NCBI GenBank assembly: GCA_964473995.1
Contig: CAYYRB010000001.1
Location: forward strand, 44,107 to 108,106
Reading direction: 5' to 3'
Length of the DNA stretch: 64,000 bases
From: JAKRSD01 sp964473995
GTDB taxonomy: Bacteria > Bacteroidota > Bacteroidia > CAIKAF01
Shown here: one piece after another, positions 35,160 to 45,700 of the stretch
Numbering within the stretch: the first letter of the stretch is position 1
Layout: each line of letters begins with the position of its first letter
Notes under the pieces: model-generated
Told to the model about the DNA's origin: nothing
Database searches by the model: none
The model's input: only the letters and a program-made list of their open reading frames with translations
Made by a program: the position numbers and the translations under genes

Positions 35160-35574
35160 CTTCGGAATTAAGTCTGAAACCAAGGCGGACTTCACAACCG
35201 GCGTGCAAGAATTCACAGCTGTCGGCTAAGTTCTTCATTAAAAAAACTCCCCTGCCGTTTGGCTTGTCACGGTTTTCGGGATCTGTAGGGTCGGGAAGAT
35301 CATCGGGAATAAAACCGCATCCCTCATCCCTTATGCGAAAAAACAACATGTTGTCTTGTTTTTCATAAGAGACCATAACCTGTTTTTCGGGATTTTCCCG
35401 ACTACCATGAAGAATTGCATTATTTACAGCTTCCGTGACGGCGATGAGAATTTTACCGAAATGCTCTTCACTGATGTAGCCGGAGGAAATAACGCTTCCC
35501 ACCAGTTTTTCTACATGAATCACATTGATGATTTCTGCTGAAAAAACCACCGAGTTTTTCGTTTCGGTCTGCAT
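35149..35574 (-). CDS. RsbW/SpoIIAB-like ATP-binding protein
   Basis: 141 residues of a single GHKL ATPase domain: N-box EAVNNAILHG, G1 box RIRDEGCGF, and G2 box NGRGVFLMKNL. This is the anti-sigma-factor serine kinase family. No cognate anti-anti-sigma protein or sigma factor lies nearby. Its place in front of ybeY is one I recall in several Bacteroidota, so it may have a house-keeping rather than stress-response role. The overlap with ybeY suggests coupling. Confidence 0.87.
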   Translation of the reverse strand: MQTETKNSVVFSAEIINVIHVEKLVGSVISSGYISEEHFGKILIAVTEAVNNAILHGSRENPEKQVMVSYEKQDNMLFFRIRDEGCGFIPDDLPDPTDPENRDKPNGRGVFLMKNLADSCEFLHAGCEVRLGFRLNSEGEK

Positions 35575-35639
35575 AAAATTACTTACAAAAACACAACAAG
35601 TTTACATAAAGTGAATCAAACGAAACAAAAAGATAGAGG

Positions 35640-38600
35640 TTACAGTTTGTTGAAGAATTCGGTTACCTTTTGACGGTAATAAGGTTTAAGGGCAGGAGGA
35701 ACCGTACGAAGTAACTCGGCTTGTTTTTCTTTTTGCCGTAGATATTCTTTGTACTGTTCGGCATTAAGCGGGGTATCTATTTTTCCTTCGCGCGACTCTC
35801 TCTGTTCGTCCATTTCCTGTTCCCGTAGCGCATTCTCCGCCTCTAATAGTTTTATTTCAATGTCTTTCTGTCGCAGCAACAATTGTTGGTTTATGCGCTT
35901 ATTGTATATATCGGTTTCGTTTTCCTCCATTTTATTGATTAATTCCTGTGCCATCCTTCGTTGTTGATTATTTCCCATTTTCTCGGCCAACTCCTGCATT
36001 TTTTTTCTGATCATTTCCTGTTCCGCAGCCATTTGGGCCAATTGTTTGCTGAACTCTCCGTTACTGCCCTCGCTGCCCGGTTTTTTGTTTTCTCCCGGTT
36101 TGGGTGTTTCCCCTTGTTTTTGTTGCATTTGGTCTGCGAGCTTTTTCATCTGTTCGCTCAGTTTTTTCTGCTGTTCCTGCAGTTTTTTCATTTCTCCCGG
36201 ACTGGGCATGCCCTCTCCCGGTTTTTTACAGGCTTTGTTTCCCTGCATTTTCATCTGCGCATTCGTCTGCGCATCTTCAATAGCTTCCGAAAGTAAAAGG
36301 GCCAGATTGTTTATGGCTGTCATGCTGTATTGCTGTTTTACCAAAACAGTTGGTGTTTCTCGGTCACTTAAACCCGAAACGGCGTCATCCATATTGCGTT
36401 TTATATCGGCAATTTCTTGATTTACGGAAGCTTCAAGTTGGGGAACCCGCTTACTTAATGCAAACAGGCTGTCCTCGATGATTTTGCTGTCATCTTTTAA
36501 TTTCCGCTGTTTTTGGGCCAGTTCTTTATACTTAGGCGAATTTGGATTCGTTTTTCGCAAGGACTCCATTAATCCTTCCTGATCAAAAGAAAGCCGAACC
36601 AGATTGTTTAATATTTTTCGAAGAGATTCCAAGTCTTCCGCCTGTTGATTTTCTTCCATTTCTTCTTGCATTTGTTGGAGCTCTTGAGAAAGCTGTTCCA
36701 TTTTTTCTCCTGCGGATTTTTGGCTTTGGGAGGCCTTTTTATTTTGGCCCTGGCTTATTTGCTCTGAAGCATTGTTTTGCTCCCGGCTGATGTCTTTTTC
36801 TTGAGCTTCCGTATCTTTCAATTCCTCTCGTTTATTTTCCAGCGCCTCGTTTTTTCTCTGTAAATCATTCAGGTCTTTACGCACCTCTTCGAATTGTTTA
36901 TTTACCGCATCTTGCTTTTGTTCTAAGGATTCTCTTTTTTGTTGATCTGTTTTCTCCTGAGCCGTTTCTTTGGCCAATTCTTTTTGTTGTTGGGCTGTTT
37001 TGTCTAATTTTTCTATGGTTTCCTGCAGTTTTTGATCAAACTCCATTTGTTTGAACAACTCCAACGTCCGTTCAAGCTGTTTTTTAAGGTCTTCGCTTGA
37101 ATATTCCATGTTTTTAAGTTGTTCCTGAACTTTGTTTTTATCCTGCTCCCGCATGAGTTTTTCCAGCTCGTCCATCAGTTTTTTCAACTCCTCGTTCATC
37201 AGTTCATCGAGGAGTTTCTGCATTTCATTTTGTTGCTCGAGCCTTTTCTCGTCTTCTTTTTTAAAGGCATTTTCATCCCGGTTGCGCTTCTCGTTTTCTT
37301 TTTTAAGCTCTTCAATTTTCTTTTCAAGTTCTTTTTGTTTTTTGAGTAGCTCTTCTATTTTTTTTCGGTCTTGCCAATCCATGCTTTTCTTTTGAAACAG
37401 GCTTTTATTTAATTCCCCGGCGTCTTTTCTGATTTTCTCGGCGCGCCGCATGCTTTCGCTTAAATCTGTCTTGATGCTTTCTGCTGCCTTTTCGCTTTGT
37501 GCCTCCAATTCTTCTTCTCCGGGCACACGAAACATCCTTTTGCCCGTGCGCGCTGTTTTTGCTCCGTTTACGCCGTCATTGTCATATACGCTGAAAAAGT
37601 AAACGATTTCTTCTCCTGGTTCGGGATTGAGCTCGGCAAAACTGAAACGGTGAAAAAAGACTTGTCTGGTCGGTGAGGCGGACAGCGAAAGAGGCTTAAT
37701 CGTAAAACCACCTTCTTTTTCGTCTTCTCCCGGTTTTTGTTTTCTGTAATGAAAGGAGAGTCCTCGGAAACCGTAATCATCAGAAACCTCGCCTTTAAAG
37801 TAATAAACACCCCTGTACACGCTGTCTGGCGTTTCCTGTACAGTTATAGCCGGATATTCATCGGGAATTACGGAAATCAGATAACTGTTTGTGTCGCATC
37901 GGCTACTGTATCTGTTTTTTACGGTGACGGAGTAGGGCAGGTTGAATTTTGTGCGTATGGAGTGCCGCACCTCGTTGTAGGAAGGTGATATACGGAGTAC
38001 GGAGTCTCTAAGAATCAAAAAGAACTCGTCGGCATTGCGCGTGCCGAAAAGCCATTCCAAATTAGTTCCTTCGGGAACGGTAAGGTCTCCGGATCCGGTT
38101 ATGGTTTCATCCGGCTTGTTCAGGTAGGCGGGGTAATCCAATTTTATTTTTAAAGAACTCAGAATTGCCGCCGGAACAACGTTTACGGTCCAGGAATCTG
38201 AATAAAAACCGTCTGCGAAAAAAGAAAAAGTAAAGGATTTATTTACCTTTTTTACCGTATGGGAGAATCGGCTTTTTCCCTCTGCGCTCATGCGGAAACG
38301 GGCCCCTTCATATTCGATGAACACATTTTGGGGCAGTACTTCTCCCGAAAGTGAAACAGAAACGGGGAAATCCTGATTTTCGGGAACGGAAAACCCAGGG
38401 GAACTCAAGCGAAAAAGAAAGGGCGCCTCCGGCTTAAATTCCCTTTGGTAGTTTATCACCCGTTTGGTGCCGTCGGCAATTACCCCGGGAAAAGCAATCA
38501 GCACGACAATTAAGACAGATAGCGGAACAAAAGCCCATTTCAGGTATTTTTTATTTTCCGAAAGGTTAACCGCCGTAGGAAAAGAAACGGGTTTTAATTC

Positions 38601-39008
38601 CAGTGTTTTTTGTTCAATGGCCGCCTCCAGCATCTCTGCATGTGCTTCGTTTTCGGCCATTCTTTTCAGCTGCAGGGTGTTTAACAGCTTATCTTTCACA
38701 TCCGGAAAGTGGTCACCGATAATTTGGGCGGCCTCGTCGTGCGAAATGATGTTGCCCAGGCCAAACAATTTGGACAAAGGAATCAACACAAATCGAAAAA
38801 GAATAAAAAGGATTCCCCCGGAAAAACCGAAAAACAGAACCGCCCGAACGGGGGTTGAAAATCGTCCGAAATATTCTGCCGCGGTAACGCCCAAAAAAAG
38901 AGAAAGGCCCAATCCAACGGCATAAATTCCACCTTTCAGAAGCTGGTTTTTGTAATACTTCCGGATAAAAGCATCCAATTTTTCTATGAGCAGGTCGTAT
39001 GCAGACAT
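35640..39008 (-). CDS. DUF4175 family giant membrane protein with long coiled coil
   Basis: 1122 residues. Three membrane segments lie in the first 180 residues (near 27-48, 55-78 and 152-175). An extracytoplasmic beta-rich region follows (about 180-500). From about 510 to 1080 the sequence is dominated by Lys, Glu, Gln and Leu, giving a very long coiled coil with Met/Gln-rich blocks (KKLADQMQQKQG, KPGENKKPGSEG). The tail ends KPYYRQKVTEFFNKL. The size and layout match DUF4175 proteins of Bacteroidota, whose function is unknown; a structural or scaffold role in the envelope is likely. Confidence 0.85.
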   Translation of the reverse strand: MSAYDLLIEKLDAFIRKYYKNQLLKGGIYAVGLGLSLFLGVTAAEYFGRFSTPVRAVLFFGFSGGILFILFRFVLIPLSKLFGLGNIISHDEAAQIIGDHFPDVKDKLLNTLQLKRMAENEAHAEMLEAAIEQKTLELKPVSFPTAVNLSENKKYLKWAFVPLSVLIVVLIAFPGVIADGTKRVINYQREFKPEAPFLFRLSSPGFSVPENQDFPVSVSLSGEVLPQNVFIEYEGARFRMSAEGKSRFSHTVKKVNKSFTFSFFADGFYSDSWTVNVVPAAILSSLKIKLDYPAYLNKPDETITGSGDLTVPEGTNLEWLFGTRNADEFFLILRDSVLRISPSYNEVRHSIRTKFNLPYSVTVKNRYSSRCDTNSYLISVIPDEYPAITVQETPDSVYRGVYYFKGEVSDDYGFRGLSFHYRKQKPGEDEKEGGFTIKPLSLSASPTRQVFFHRFSFAELNPEPGEEIVYFFSVYDNDGVNGAKTARTGKRMFRVPGEEELEAQSEKAAESIKTDLSESMRRAEKIRKDAGELNKSLFQKKSMDWQDRKKIEELLKKQKELEKKIEELKKENEKRNRDENAFKKEDEKRLEQQNEMQKLLDELMNEELKKLMDELEKLMREQDKNKVQEQLKNMEYSSEDLKKQLERTLELFKQMEFDQKLQETIEKLDKTAQQQKELAKETAQEKTDQQKRESLEQKQDAVNKQFEEVRKDLNDLQRKNEALENKREELKDTEAQEKDISREQNNASEQISQGQNKKASQSQKSAGEKMEQLSQELQQMQEEMEENQQAEDLESLRKILNNLVRLSFDQEGLMESLRKTNPNSPKYKELAQKQRKLKDDSKIIEDSLFALSKRVPQLEASVNQEIADIKRNMDDAVSGLSDRETPTVLVKQQYSMTAINNLALLLSEAIEDAQTNAQMKMQGNKACKKPGEGMPSPGEMKKLQEQQKKLSEQMKKLADQMQQKQGETPKPGENKKPGSEGSNGEFSKQLAQMAAEQEMIRKKMQELAEKMGNNQQRRMAQELINKMEENETDIYNKRINQQLLLRQKDIEIKLLEAENALREQEMDEQRESREGKIDTPLNAEQYKEYLRQKEKQAELLRTVPPALKPYYRQKVTEFFNKL

Positions 39009-39086
39009 CGTTAAAACAGCGAACTAATATACATCAGTACGTTCGTATAAACGAAAAGTTCAGAAAAATGGTACGTAATTAAAAAA

Positions 39087-40016
39087 TCAGGCGATAACCA
39101 GGTCTACCTGCATGAGGTTTACAAACGCATCTATGCGCTCTTCCAGCTCATTTTCCCGAATATTGATCAACCGTTCCGTGCCAAATTTTTCTACGGTAAA
39201 CGAGGCCATGGCCGAACCGTATATGATGGCACGGCGCATATTTTCAAACGAAATATCGTCAGTGGCGGCCATGTAACCGATAAATCCGCCCGCGAAGCTG
39301 TCACCGGCGCCGGTGGGGTCGAAAACGTCTTCCAGCGGCAGCGCTGGGGCAAAAAACACTTTGTTGTCGCGGAAAAGGAGGGCGCCATTCTCTCCCTTTT
39401 TAATGATGAGGTATTGGGGCCCCATTTTCATGATTTTTGCGGCAGCCTTCACAAGAGAGTATTCACCGGAAAGCATCCGGGCTTCTTCATCATTAATGGT
39501 CAGCACATCCACTTTTTCCAATACCTTTTTCAGGTCGCCCATGGCGGTTTCCATCCAGAAGTTCATGGTATCCATCACAACCAGCTTTGGGCGTACGGCC
39601 ATTTGTTCCAAAACGCGCAGCTGCAATTTGGGCATCAGGTTCCCGAGAAGAAGGTATTCTGCGCTCTTGAGGTGTTCGGGAACCACCGGATCAAAGTCGG
39701 CAAGAACATTCAGCTGGGTATCTAAGGTATCGCGTGTGTTCATGTCGTTGTGGTAACGACCGGCCCAAAAGAAGGACTTTTCACCCGGTTTTATCTGCAG
39801 TCCGTCCGTGTTTATTTTGTGTTTGGCAAAAGTGCGGATGAAGTCCTCCGGAAAGTCATCTCCCACCACGGATACAATGCTTACATAAGGAGTAAAGCGC
39901 GAGGCGGCCAGTCCCGCGTAGGTGGCGGCACCACCGACCACCCGGTCGGCTTTTCCGAAAGGGGTTTCCAGATTATCAAAAGCGACGGTACCAATGACGA
40001 GCAGAGAGGCGGACAT
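39087..40016 (-). CDS. PfkB family carbohydrate/nucleoside kinase
   Basis: 309 residues of the ribokinase fold. The N-terminal substrate motif reads VVGGAATYAGLAASRF, and the C-terminal anion-hole motif DPTGAGDSFAGGFIGY carries the catalytic Asp. It transfers phosphate from ATP to a sugar or nucleoside (ribokinase, adenosine kinase and fructokinase are all possible). No neighbouring transport or catabolic gene identifies the substrate. A minus-strand -7 box lies 13 nt upstream. Confidence 0.9.
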   Translation of the reverse strand: MSASLLVIGTVAFDNLETPFGKADRVVGGAATYAGLAASRFTPYVSIVSVVGDDFPEDFIRTFAKHKINTDGLQIKPGEKSFFWAGRYHNDMNTRDTLDTQLNVLADFDPVVPEHLKSAEYLLLGNLMPKLQLRVLEQMAVRPKLVVMDTMNFWMETAMGDLKKVLEKVDVLTINDEEARMLSGEYSLVKAAAKIMKMGPQYLIIKKGENGALLFRDNKVFFAPALPLEDVFDPTGAGDSFAGGFIGYMAATDDISFENMRRAIIYGSAMASFTVEKFGTERLINIRENELEERIDAFVNLMQVDLVIA

Positions 40017-40029
40017 ATAAAATTTTTGC

Positions 40030-40037
40030 CAAAGATA
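40030..40037 (-). promoter_or_regulatory. -7 box of the PfkB kinase gene
   Basis: The minus strand reads TATCTTTG, ending 13 nt before ATG 40016. It is back to back with the tRNA-Asn promoter. Confidence 0.5.
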
Positions 40038-40067
40038 TTGTTTTATTAAAAGGGCTACTTATCTTTG
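40038..40067 (+). promoter_or_regulatory. Promoter of tRNA-Asn
   Basis: TTG at 40038-40040 and TATCTTTG at 40060-40067 are 19 bp apart, the best full Bacteroidota promoter in the window. It lies 41 nt before the mature tRNA. Confidence 0.65.
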
Positions 40068-40108
40068 CAGTCCGAAAAGAAAAACGAAAGAATTTCTTCA
40101 GGAAAAAT

Positions 40109-40182
40109 TCCTCCTTAGCTCAGCTGGTTAGAGCACATGACTGTTAATCATGGGGTCCTAGGTTCAAGTCCTAGAGGGGGAG
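40109..40182 (+). tRNA. tRNA-Asn (anticodon GTT)
   Basis: 74 nt. The acceptor stem TCCTCCT pairs with AGGGGGA (one T-G pair), with discriminator G. The D arm is GCTCAGCTGGTTAGAGC, the anticodon stem CATGA/TCATG encloses loop CTGTTAA (anticodon GTT), and the T arm has GGTTCAAGTCC. CCA is not encoded. An intrinsic terminator follows directly. Confidence 0.97.
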
Positions 40183-40184
40183 CG

Positions 40185-40216
40185 AAACCCGGTGAATGCC
40201 GGGTTTTTGTTTTTCA
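40185..40216 (+). terminator. Intrinsic terminator of tRNA-Asn
   Basis: AAACCCGG and CCGGGTTT form an 8-bp stem with a 6-nt loop, followed by a T-rich run (TTTTTGTTTTT). It begins 3 nt after the tRNA. Confidence 0.85.
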
Positions 40217-40310
40217 AGGGATTGCGCACCAATAATAAAAAGGGCCTACCCCGCTAGGTAAAAAGACGGAACAAAACAAATTTTAATAACTTCGTTCAAA
40301 AGGAGTTATC

Positions 40311-42668
40311 ATGAAAACCATACTTTCCGCCTTTCTCATACTTTTCGTTACATTGTCTTATTCACAAACCAAATCTCTTAAAACCGGCATTCCCGGACAG
40401 GTTCAGCCGGAATATTTTCTCAGCCGTGCCGAACGCGAAGGCTGGAAAGAGGTCGTTTCGGAAAGAAAAGAGTTTTCTTCCACCTTTGAAAAAGACAACC
40501 GAAAAATGGCCTACACCTCATCGGTAAAAGTAAATTATACGGATGCCACGGGCAATCTGATGCCTGTTGATATTCGGATAAAAGCCACAAACGATGGTTG
40601 GATGGCGTTAAGTCAACCCTCTCCCGTGCGGATGTATTCCGACGCCAGCTTTTCTGTCGGAAACGAAAGCATTCGATACGCGAAGACAATACGCATAAAT
40701 GGCCAAACGGTAAATCAAATACCGGTGGGGCGCCAGGACGGACAGTTTGTTTTTTTCGATGAAGTGATTCCGGGGATTACCAAACAGCTTATCGCCGGTC
40801 ACGGAAAGGTTAAGTACAACTACATCATTCAATCGCCGCCTTCCAACCCCGCCAATGCCGAGTTTTGGGAGGTGGAGGAAACCATTTTTATTCCAGAGGG
40901 TGGGCGTATAGAAAAGGCTCCCAAGGCAGATGAAGCAGGAGCTCAATTTTTGATATATGACGCTAAGGATGATTTAAGCGGTGGTGTATTTCCCGTAGTT
41001 TGTTATGATGCTTCAGGAGTGGCATTTCCGGGAAATATTAAAGCTCAAAGCAACGGGGACGGAACCGTCAAAATGCTTTTATCTGTTCCCTTTTCATGGT
41101 TGAATGAGCCCGGGCGCACTTTTCCCATAACGTTAGACCCCTTGGTAACGGGCCCTACAACCACATGGGCGGGGGGAAATTTTCCTTCCTGTTTTTTCCC
41201 CAATTATTATTCGGATGCTACTATTAACGTGACTATTCCCGCGGGAATAACGGTAACCGCCTTAAACCTAACCGCTAATTTTTATGCCAATCCTTTTTCT
41301 GCGGCCGTTATGGGCGATGGAAGAATGTTTTTCAGCACCGGCTGTGACTCTACGACTACATTTCAAGTTCAAGGCGCAACAGCAAACCAGCCGGGAACGG
41401 CCTATCTGGATAATTTTGATTTACAAAATCCGCTGTTGTGTTGCATTCCCCAATCCTGTTCCGCCGGAACGGCAACCATCAGAATGCACTTAACAAGAAC
41501 AACATTCGGTCCGGCATGCAACACGAATTTTATTTATTATGATGCCGCTTCTCTTTGGCCTTTCAGCGCTTACGTGGAGGGGAATACTCCGGAAACCTAT
41601 TCCTCCGAAATGGCATTTCAACCCACCTCGGTTTGTGCGGATGACTGCGATGTAAACGCCCGAATATTTGCCCGTTACGGAGTTCCTCCTTTTACCTTTA
41701 CCCACCCCTGGGGAACCACCCAGGTGGATACGGGAAACGCAAATGGGTGTTCCGTGGGTAATGTGGTAGGCATAGTGCCTTTGGCGATTCCTAATTGTCC
41801 TAATTTTTGCGATCCGGCTACATCACTTCAGGTTCCGGCACCTGTTGTAACCGACGCCTGCGGGGCTCCGGTGGCCTTGTATGATCCCTTTTATTCCTTA
41901 GCGGTAAAACCCGTACCCGTTCTTACCCCGGTTCAAGATACGGTTTCTGTGTGTTCCAATCAGGAAATACAAGTCGGTTGGTCTTCCTGCCTTCCGGGTG
42001 CATCGATTTCCTGGTTTGGCAGTGGTCAACAGGGGTCCGGATTTTCTTTTACGGACACGATCAGCAATTCATCTGGCACCCCGGCACCGTACGCGTTTTT
42101 AGCCACGCCGAGCCTGAACGGGTGTAGCGGTCCGGAATCGGAGGTGTATGTTTTGGTTTACCCATACACGACCTCGTTATTCACGTTTGAACCGGAAACC
42201 GTGGTGGTTACCAATACGGCCACATTTTCTGATCAGACACAATTGAACGGCAATTCAGCAACAGGATGGGCCTGGACGTTTGGTGACGGGCAAACCTCAG
42301 ATGTACAAAACCCGGAGCATGCCTATTCCACACCGGGAGAATATCAAGTTTGTCTTACCGTGTTGACAGAGTTGGGCTGTTCTGAAGAGTTTTGTGACAC
42401 CATCACCGTGGTTCCCGCCGAGTTAGAGTTGCCCAATATTGTTACTCCAAACGGTGATGCAGTCAATGACTTTCTGGAGGTAAAGTATTTGCAGTTTTAT
42501 CCAGACAATGAAATTAAAGTGTACAACCGCTGGGGAAACATCGTATTCCAAAAGAAAAACTATGCAAACGACTGGAGCCCCAAATCGGTTAGCGACGGAG
42601 TTTATTTTTATATAGTCAGCATTAACGACGGGAAGGAATATTCCCAGATACTGCACGTGGCTAAATAA
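40311..42668 (+). CDS. T9SS type B sorting-domain surface protein with PKD domain
   Basis: 785 residues with a signal peptide (TLSYSQ|TK). A large N-terminal part of unknown fold (about 20-420) is followed by cysteine-rich segments, an immunoglobulin-like region, and a PKD domain (GWAWTFGDGQTSDVQNPEHAY). It ends with a gliding-motility-associated C-terminal (CHU_C, type B) domain: ELPNIVTPNGDAVNDFL ... NRWGNIVFQ ... VSDGVYFYIV. The protein is therefore exported by the type IX system. A strong Shine-Dalgarno AAAAGGAG lies at 40298-40304, unusual in this window. It is convergent with the larger surface protein at 42733. Ligand unknown. Confidence 0.88.
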   Translation: MKTILSAFLILFVTLSYSQTKSLKTGIPGQVQPEYFLSRAEREGWKEVVSERKEFSSTFEKDNRKMAYTSSVKVNYTDATGNLMPVDIRIKATNDGWMALSQPSPVRMYSDASFSVGNESIRYAKTIRINGQTVNQIPVGRQDGQFVFFDEVIPGITKQLIAGHGKVKYNYIIQSPPSNPANAEFWEVEETIFIPEGGRIEKAPKADEAGAQFLIYDAKDDLSGGVFPVVCYDASGVAFPGNIKAQSNGDGTVKMLLSVPFSWLNEPGRTFPITLDPLVTGPTTTWAGGNFPSCFFPNYYSDATINVTIPAGITVTALNLTANFYANPFSAAVMGDGRMFFSTGCDSTTTFQVQGATANQPGTAYLDNFDLQNPLLCCIPQSCSAGTATIRMHLTRTTFGPACNTNFIYYDAASLWPFSAYVEGNTPETYSSEMAFQPTSVCADDCDVNARIFARYGVPPFTFTHPWGTTQVDTGNANGCSVGNVVGIVPLAIPNCPNFCDPATSLQVPAPVVTDACGAPVALYDPFYSLAVKPVPVLTPVQDTVSVCSNQEIQVGWSSCLPGASISWFGSGQQGSGFSFTDTISNSSGTPAPYAFLATPSLNGCSGPESEVYVLVYPYTTSLFTFEPETVVVTNTATFSDQTQLNGNSATGWAWTFGDGQTSDVQNPEHAYSTPGEYQVCLTVLTELGCSEEFCDTITVVPAELELPNIVTPNGDAVNDFLEVKYLQFYPDNEIKVYNRWGNIVFQKKNYANDWSPKSVSDGVYFYIVSINDGKEYSQILHVAK

Positions 42669-42732
42669 ACCCGAAACGGGATAAAACCCTTTGATGGTTT
42701 CATTCCGGCCGTAGAGGGGCATAAGGAAAAAG

Positions 42733-45700
42733 CTACCTCGTAACGGTCACGGTACCATTCAGCTTTTCCTGTTTTCCCGTACAATCCGTGTAGGTAATGA
42801 TCAGAAAATAAACGCCGTCGCTCACGTTTTTTGCATCCCACAAGACGCTCTTGTTTTCTGTAGTGTATAAAGGGACGCCCCAACGATTCATAACACTTGC
42901 ATTAAAACCTGTGGTAAATTCAAATTGATCTTCAAGATCCAAGAGGTCGTTTACACCGTCAGTATTTGGCGTAATAATATTGGGTAGTTCTTTTGAGGGA
43001 ATGGATATGCTTTGTTCTATGGTTATATCAAGAACTAAGGAATAGCATTGATCAGAAACCGTTACGGTGTAGGTTCCCGCGGTTAATCCCAGGACCAGCG
43101 AGGTGTCGGGCGCCGTACCGCCATCCCAAAGAAAGGAATAGGGGGGAACGCCCTCTGAAACATTAAGCAAAATGGATCCGTCATTGCCAAGACAACTTTC
43201 TTTTGTTGTTTCCGGGATTACGGAAAGGGAGGAGTCTGTCACTACGATTCCAATGTTTATCGAAATTGAATCGGAGCAACCGACAGAATCCGTAACCAAA
43301 ACATGATACGCACCCGCAGACAGGTTGGATACGGAAAGTGCGCTCTGCGGCGGGTTCAAATCCCATAAAACTGTCAGGGCGCCCGTACCGCCGCTCACCG
43401 CAACAGAAGCAGCACCGTTGGCAATGTTGCAATCTGCGGGAGTAATAGATCCAATAGAAATGTTGATCGCGGGCGGAGCGGAGAGCACAAAATTTACTGA
43501 TCCGGTGCAGTTTTCGGCATCTGTGACCGTTACTACATAATTCCCCGCGGCTAAATTATTTTGTGAAGCACCGGAGAGGCTTCCCGGCATCCACGTGTAA
43601 GTATAGGGAGCCGTTCCGCCCGAAACGTTTACGGAAGCGGTCCCGTTGTTTTGTCCCGCACAGGTCGGGTTGGTTGAGGAGACAACGGTAACGGCAAGTC
43701 CCGGACAATTGGCACAGGGGAGTAATTCAGACAGATTATTTATTTGTACGAAATTGCCGTTCGCATCAACCAGCCTGATTGGAAAAACCGCAGGTGGGTT
43801 AATATTGTTCCCCGTGGCAAAGGGACTCCAGGCCGTGATTGTTTGTGCACATCCCGGAGGGATGACACAACCGAAAAGGCAGGCGCTGCAATCTTGTTGG
43901 GTTGTTTCTTGTTCCCAAGTGTAAGGCCCTCCCGACCCTCCTGACGCAACCAGGTTTCCGTTATCATCTATACACACGGCAGGGGGGGCGCAGTTGTTTA
44001 CGGTAATAAGTATAGAGTCTGCACCGCAGGTTGGAGCGGGAATTACAGAGTAATAAATTACATGAGTTCCCGGCCCGGCCGCGGCCGGGTTAAAAGTGCC
44101 GGTGACCGCATTAGTGATGCCCGGCCCGCTCCAGGTTCCACCTGTTTGATTTACGGAAAGGGTTATTGGCGCAGCATCGCTACACAGCGTAGGCACGGGA
44201 ACGATCTGAATGCAGTTAAGACACTCTGCAGGCGGTGGTGGGCAGGGGCTTAACAGGCCCGTTGATGTGATGAAGTTGTTTCCACAGGCAACCACTTCTC
44301 CGTTATAGTTCAATGCGACATCATAAACAGCCGAGGGGGTATTGTACGTTGCAAGCAAATTAAGTGTGGGGCTGAATTTATGTACGGCATTTGAAGAACC
44401 CACATACACATTTCCGCAGGTATCTATTACCAAACCGCTGTTTCCAGGGGTGTTTCCGCCCAAGAAAGGAATGGTATTGCTAATTCCGCCCGGAACGGCC
44501 GCGGTGTTTATAACAGCCCCGTTGCTTATGCTCCTTCGTTGAATAGAGTTACCGTTCATGGAGAATAAAAAATCCTCCGTTGCGGCCACGGCATGTATGC
44601 CCTGGTTGGTTACTCCATAATCGGGTATACCGTAACTAAAATTAAATCCGCTCGGTATCTGGAAAATTGTGTTAAAGCCTGGGGTAACAACGCCTACAGA
44701 GTCCAGGGTCAAATAATAAATGTTTTGATTTGGCGCAGCGGTGATAGATCGAACCTCTTTAATGGTGGGCGGAAACCCACCTGTGGTATAGCCAACCTCC
44801 TTAAAACCCGAGATAGCTCCGTTAACCAAGCTCAATTCAAAAAGAACACCCCGGTAGGATCCTACGTTAATCCCGTTTGGAGCGCGCATCCCTCCGCAAT
44901 AAAGCTTGGTGTAGTCGCAATTAAAAGAGAGGCTCCAAAATTCAATTTCGGGCGCAGGCCCGTTGTTGGCCGCGGTCCATTCCGGTGTGCCAGACGTGTT
45001 GATTTTTCTTATGGTTCCGCTGGTTCCCGTGGTTATATAACTATTTCCTCCCAAATCTGTTTTTAACGTTCCTACCCAATAGTTGGCTGTATCCCAAGGG
45101 GTATTGTAGGTCCACTGAAGAGCCCCGGCGGCGTTGTATTTTCTTAACCGCAAGGGAGAGTCGCCCCCGTATACATAAACATTTCCGTTTTGGTCGGTTT
45201 CAATTTCCCAAATTTTATTTGAGTTCGAAAAGGCATTGGGCGTCAATGTCCAGGGATCAATGATGATGGTCTTTGTTTTATCATACACGGAAAGCTGAAA
45301 ACCGTAAGTGTTGTTATGTACTGAAAATGCGGATGAGATGATTTTTTCGGGTGCATTTTGATAAAAAGTAACCGGCCGGTGATCGGTGATCGGTCCAAAA
45401 ATGGTTTTTACAGACAGGTTTTCCTTATCATCTTTAGACAGGCGGTTTTTTTCGGTAACCGAAATGCGTATATCATCCGGATTCCCCCCCGGATGTACCA
45501 CGAAAGCGTATTTTAAGCCCCCGTCGGGATGAAAAGTATATTCCAGGTCTATGTTTGGATAAACACTTGTGTAAACCAACTTTTCGTACGCGCGGATACC
45601 GTCTAAATATGCGTGGTTTGGGGACTTATCTGTCGGATAGGTATGGGTGTCGCTTCTTTGATTTTTTCCTTCGCATCGAACATCGGGGTTCATTCCCTCC

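Noticed and set aside
40250..40310. TAATAACTTCG in front of the 40311 gene as a promoter
   Set aside because: It departs from TAnnTTTG by one base and has no -33 partner; not strong enough to report.
42669..42732. Terminator between the two convergent T9SS genes
   Set aside because: Only a 4-bp stem (CCCG/CGGG) and a weak AAACC/GGTTT pair with no T-run.
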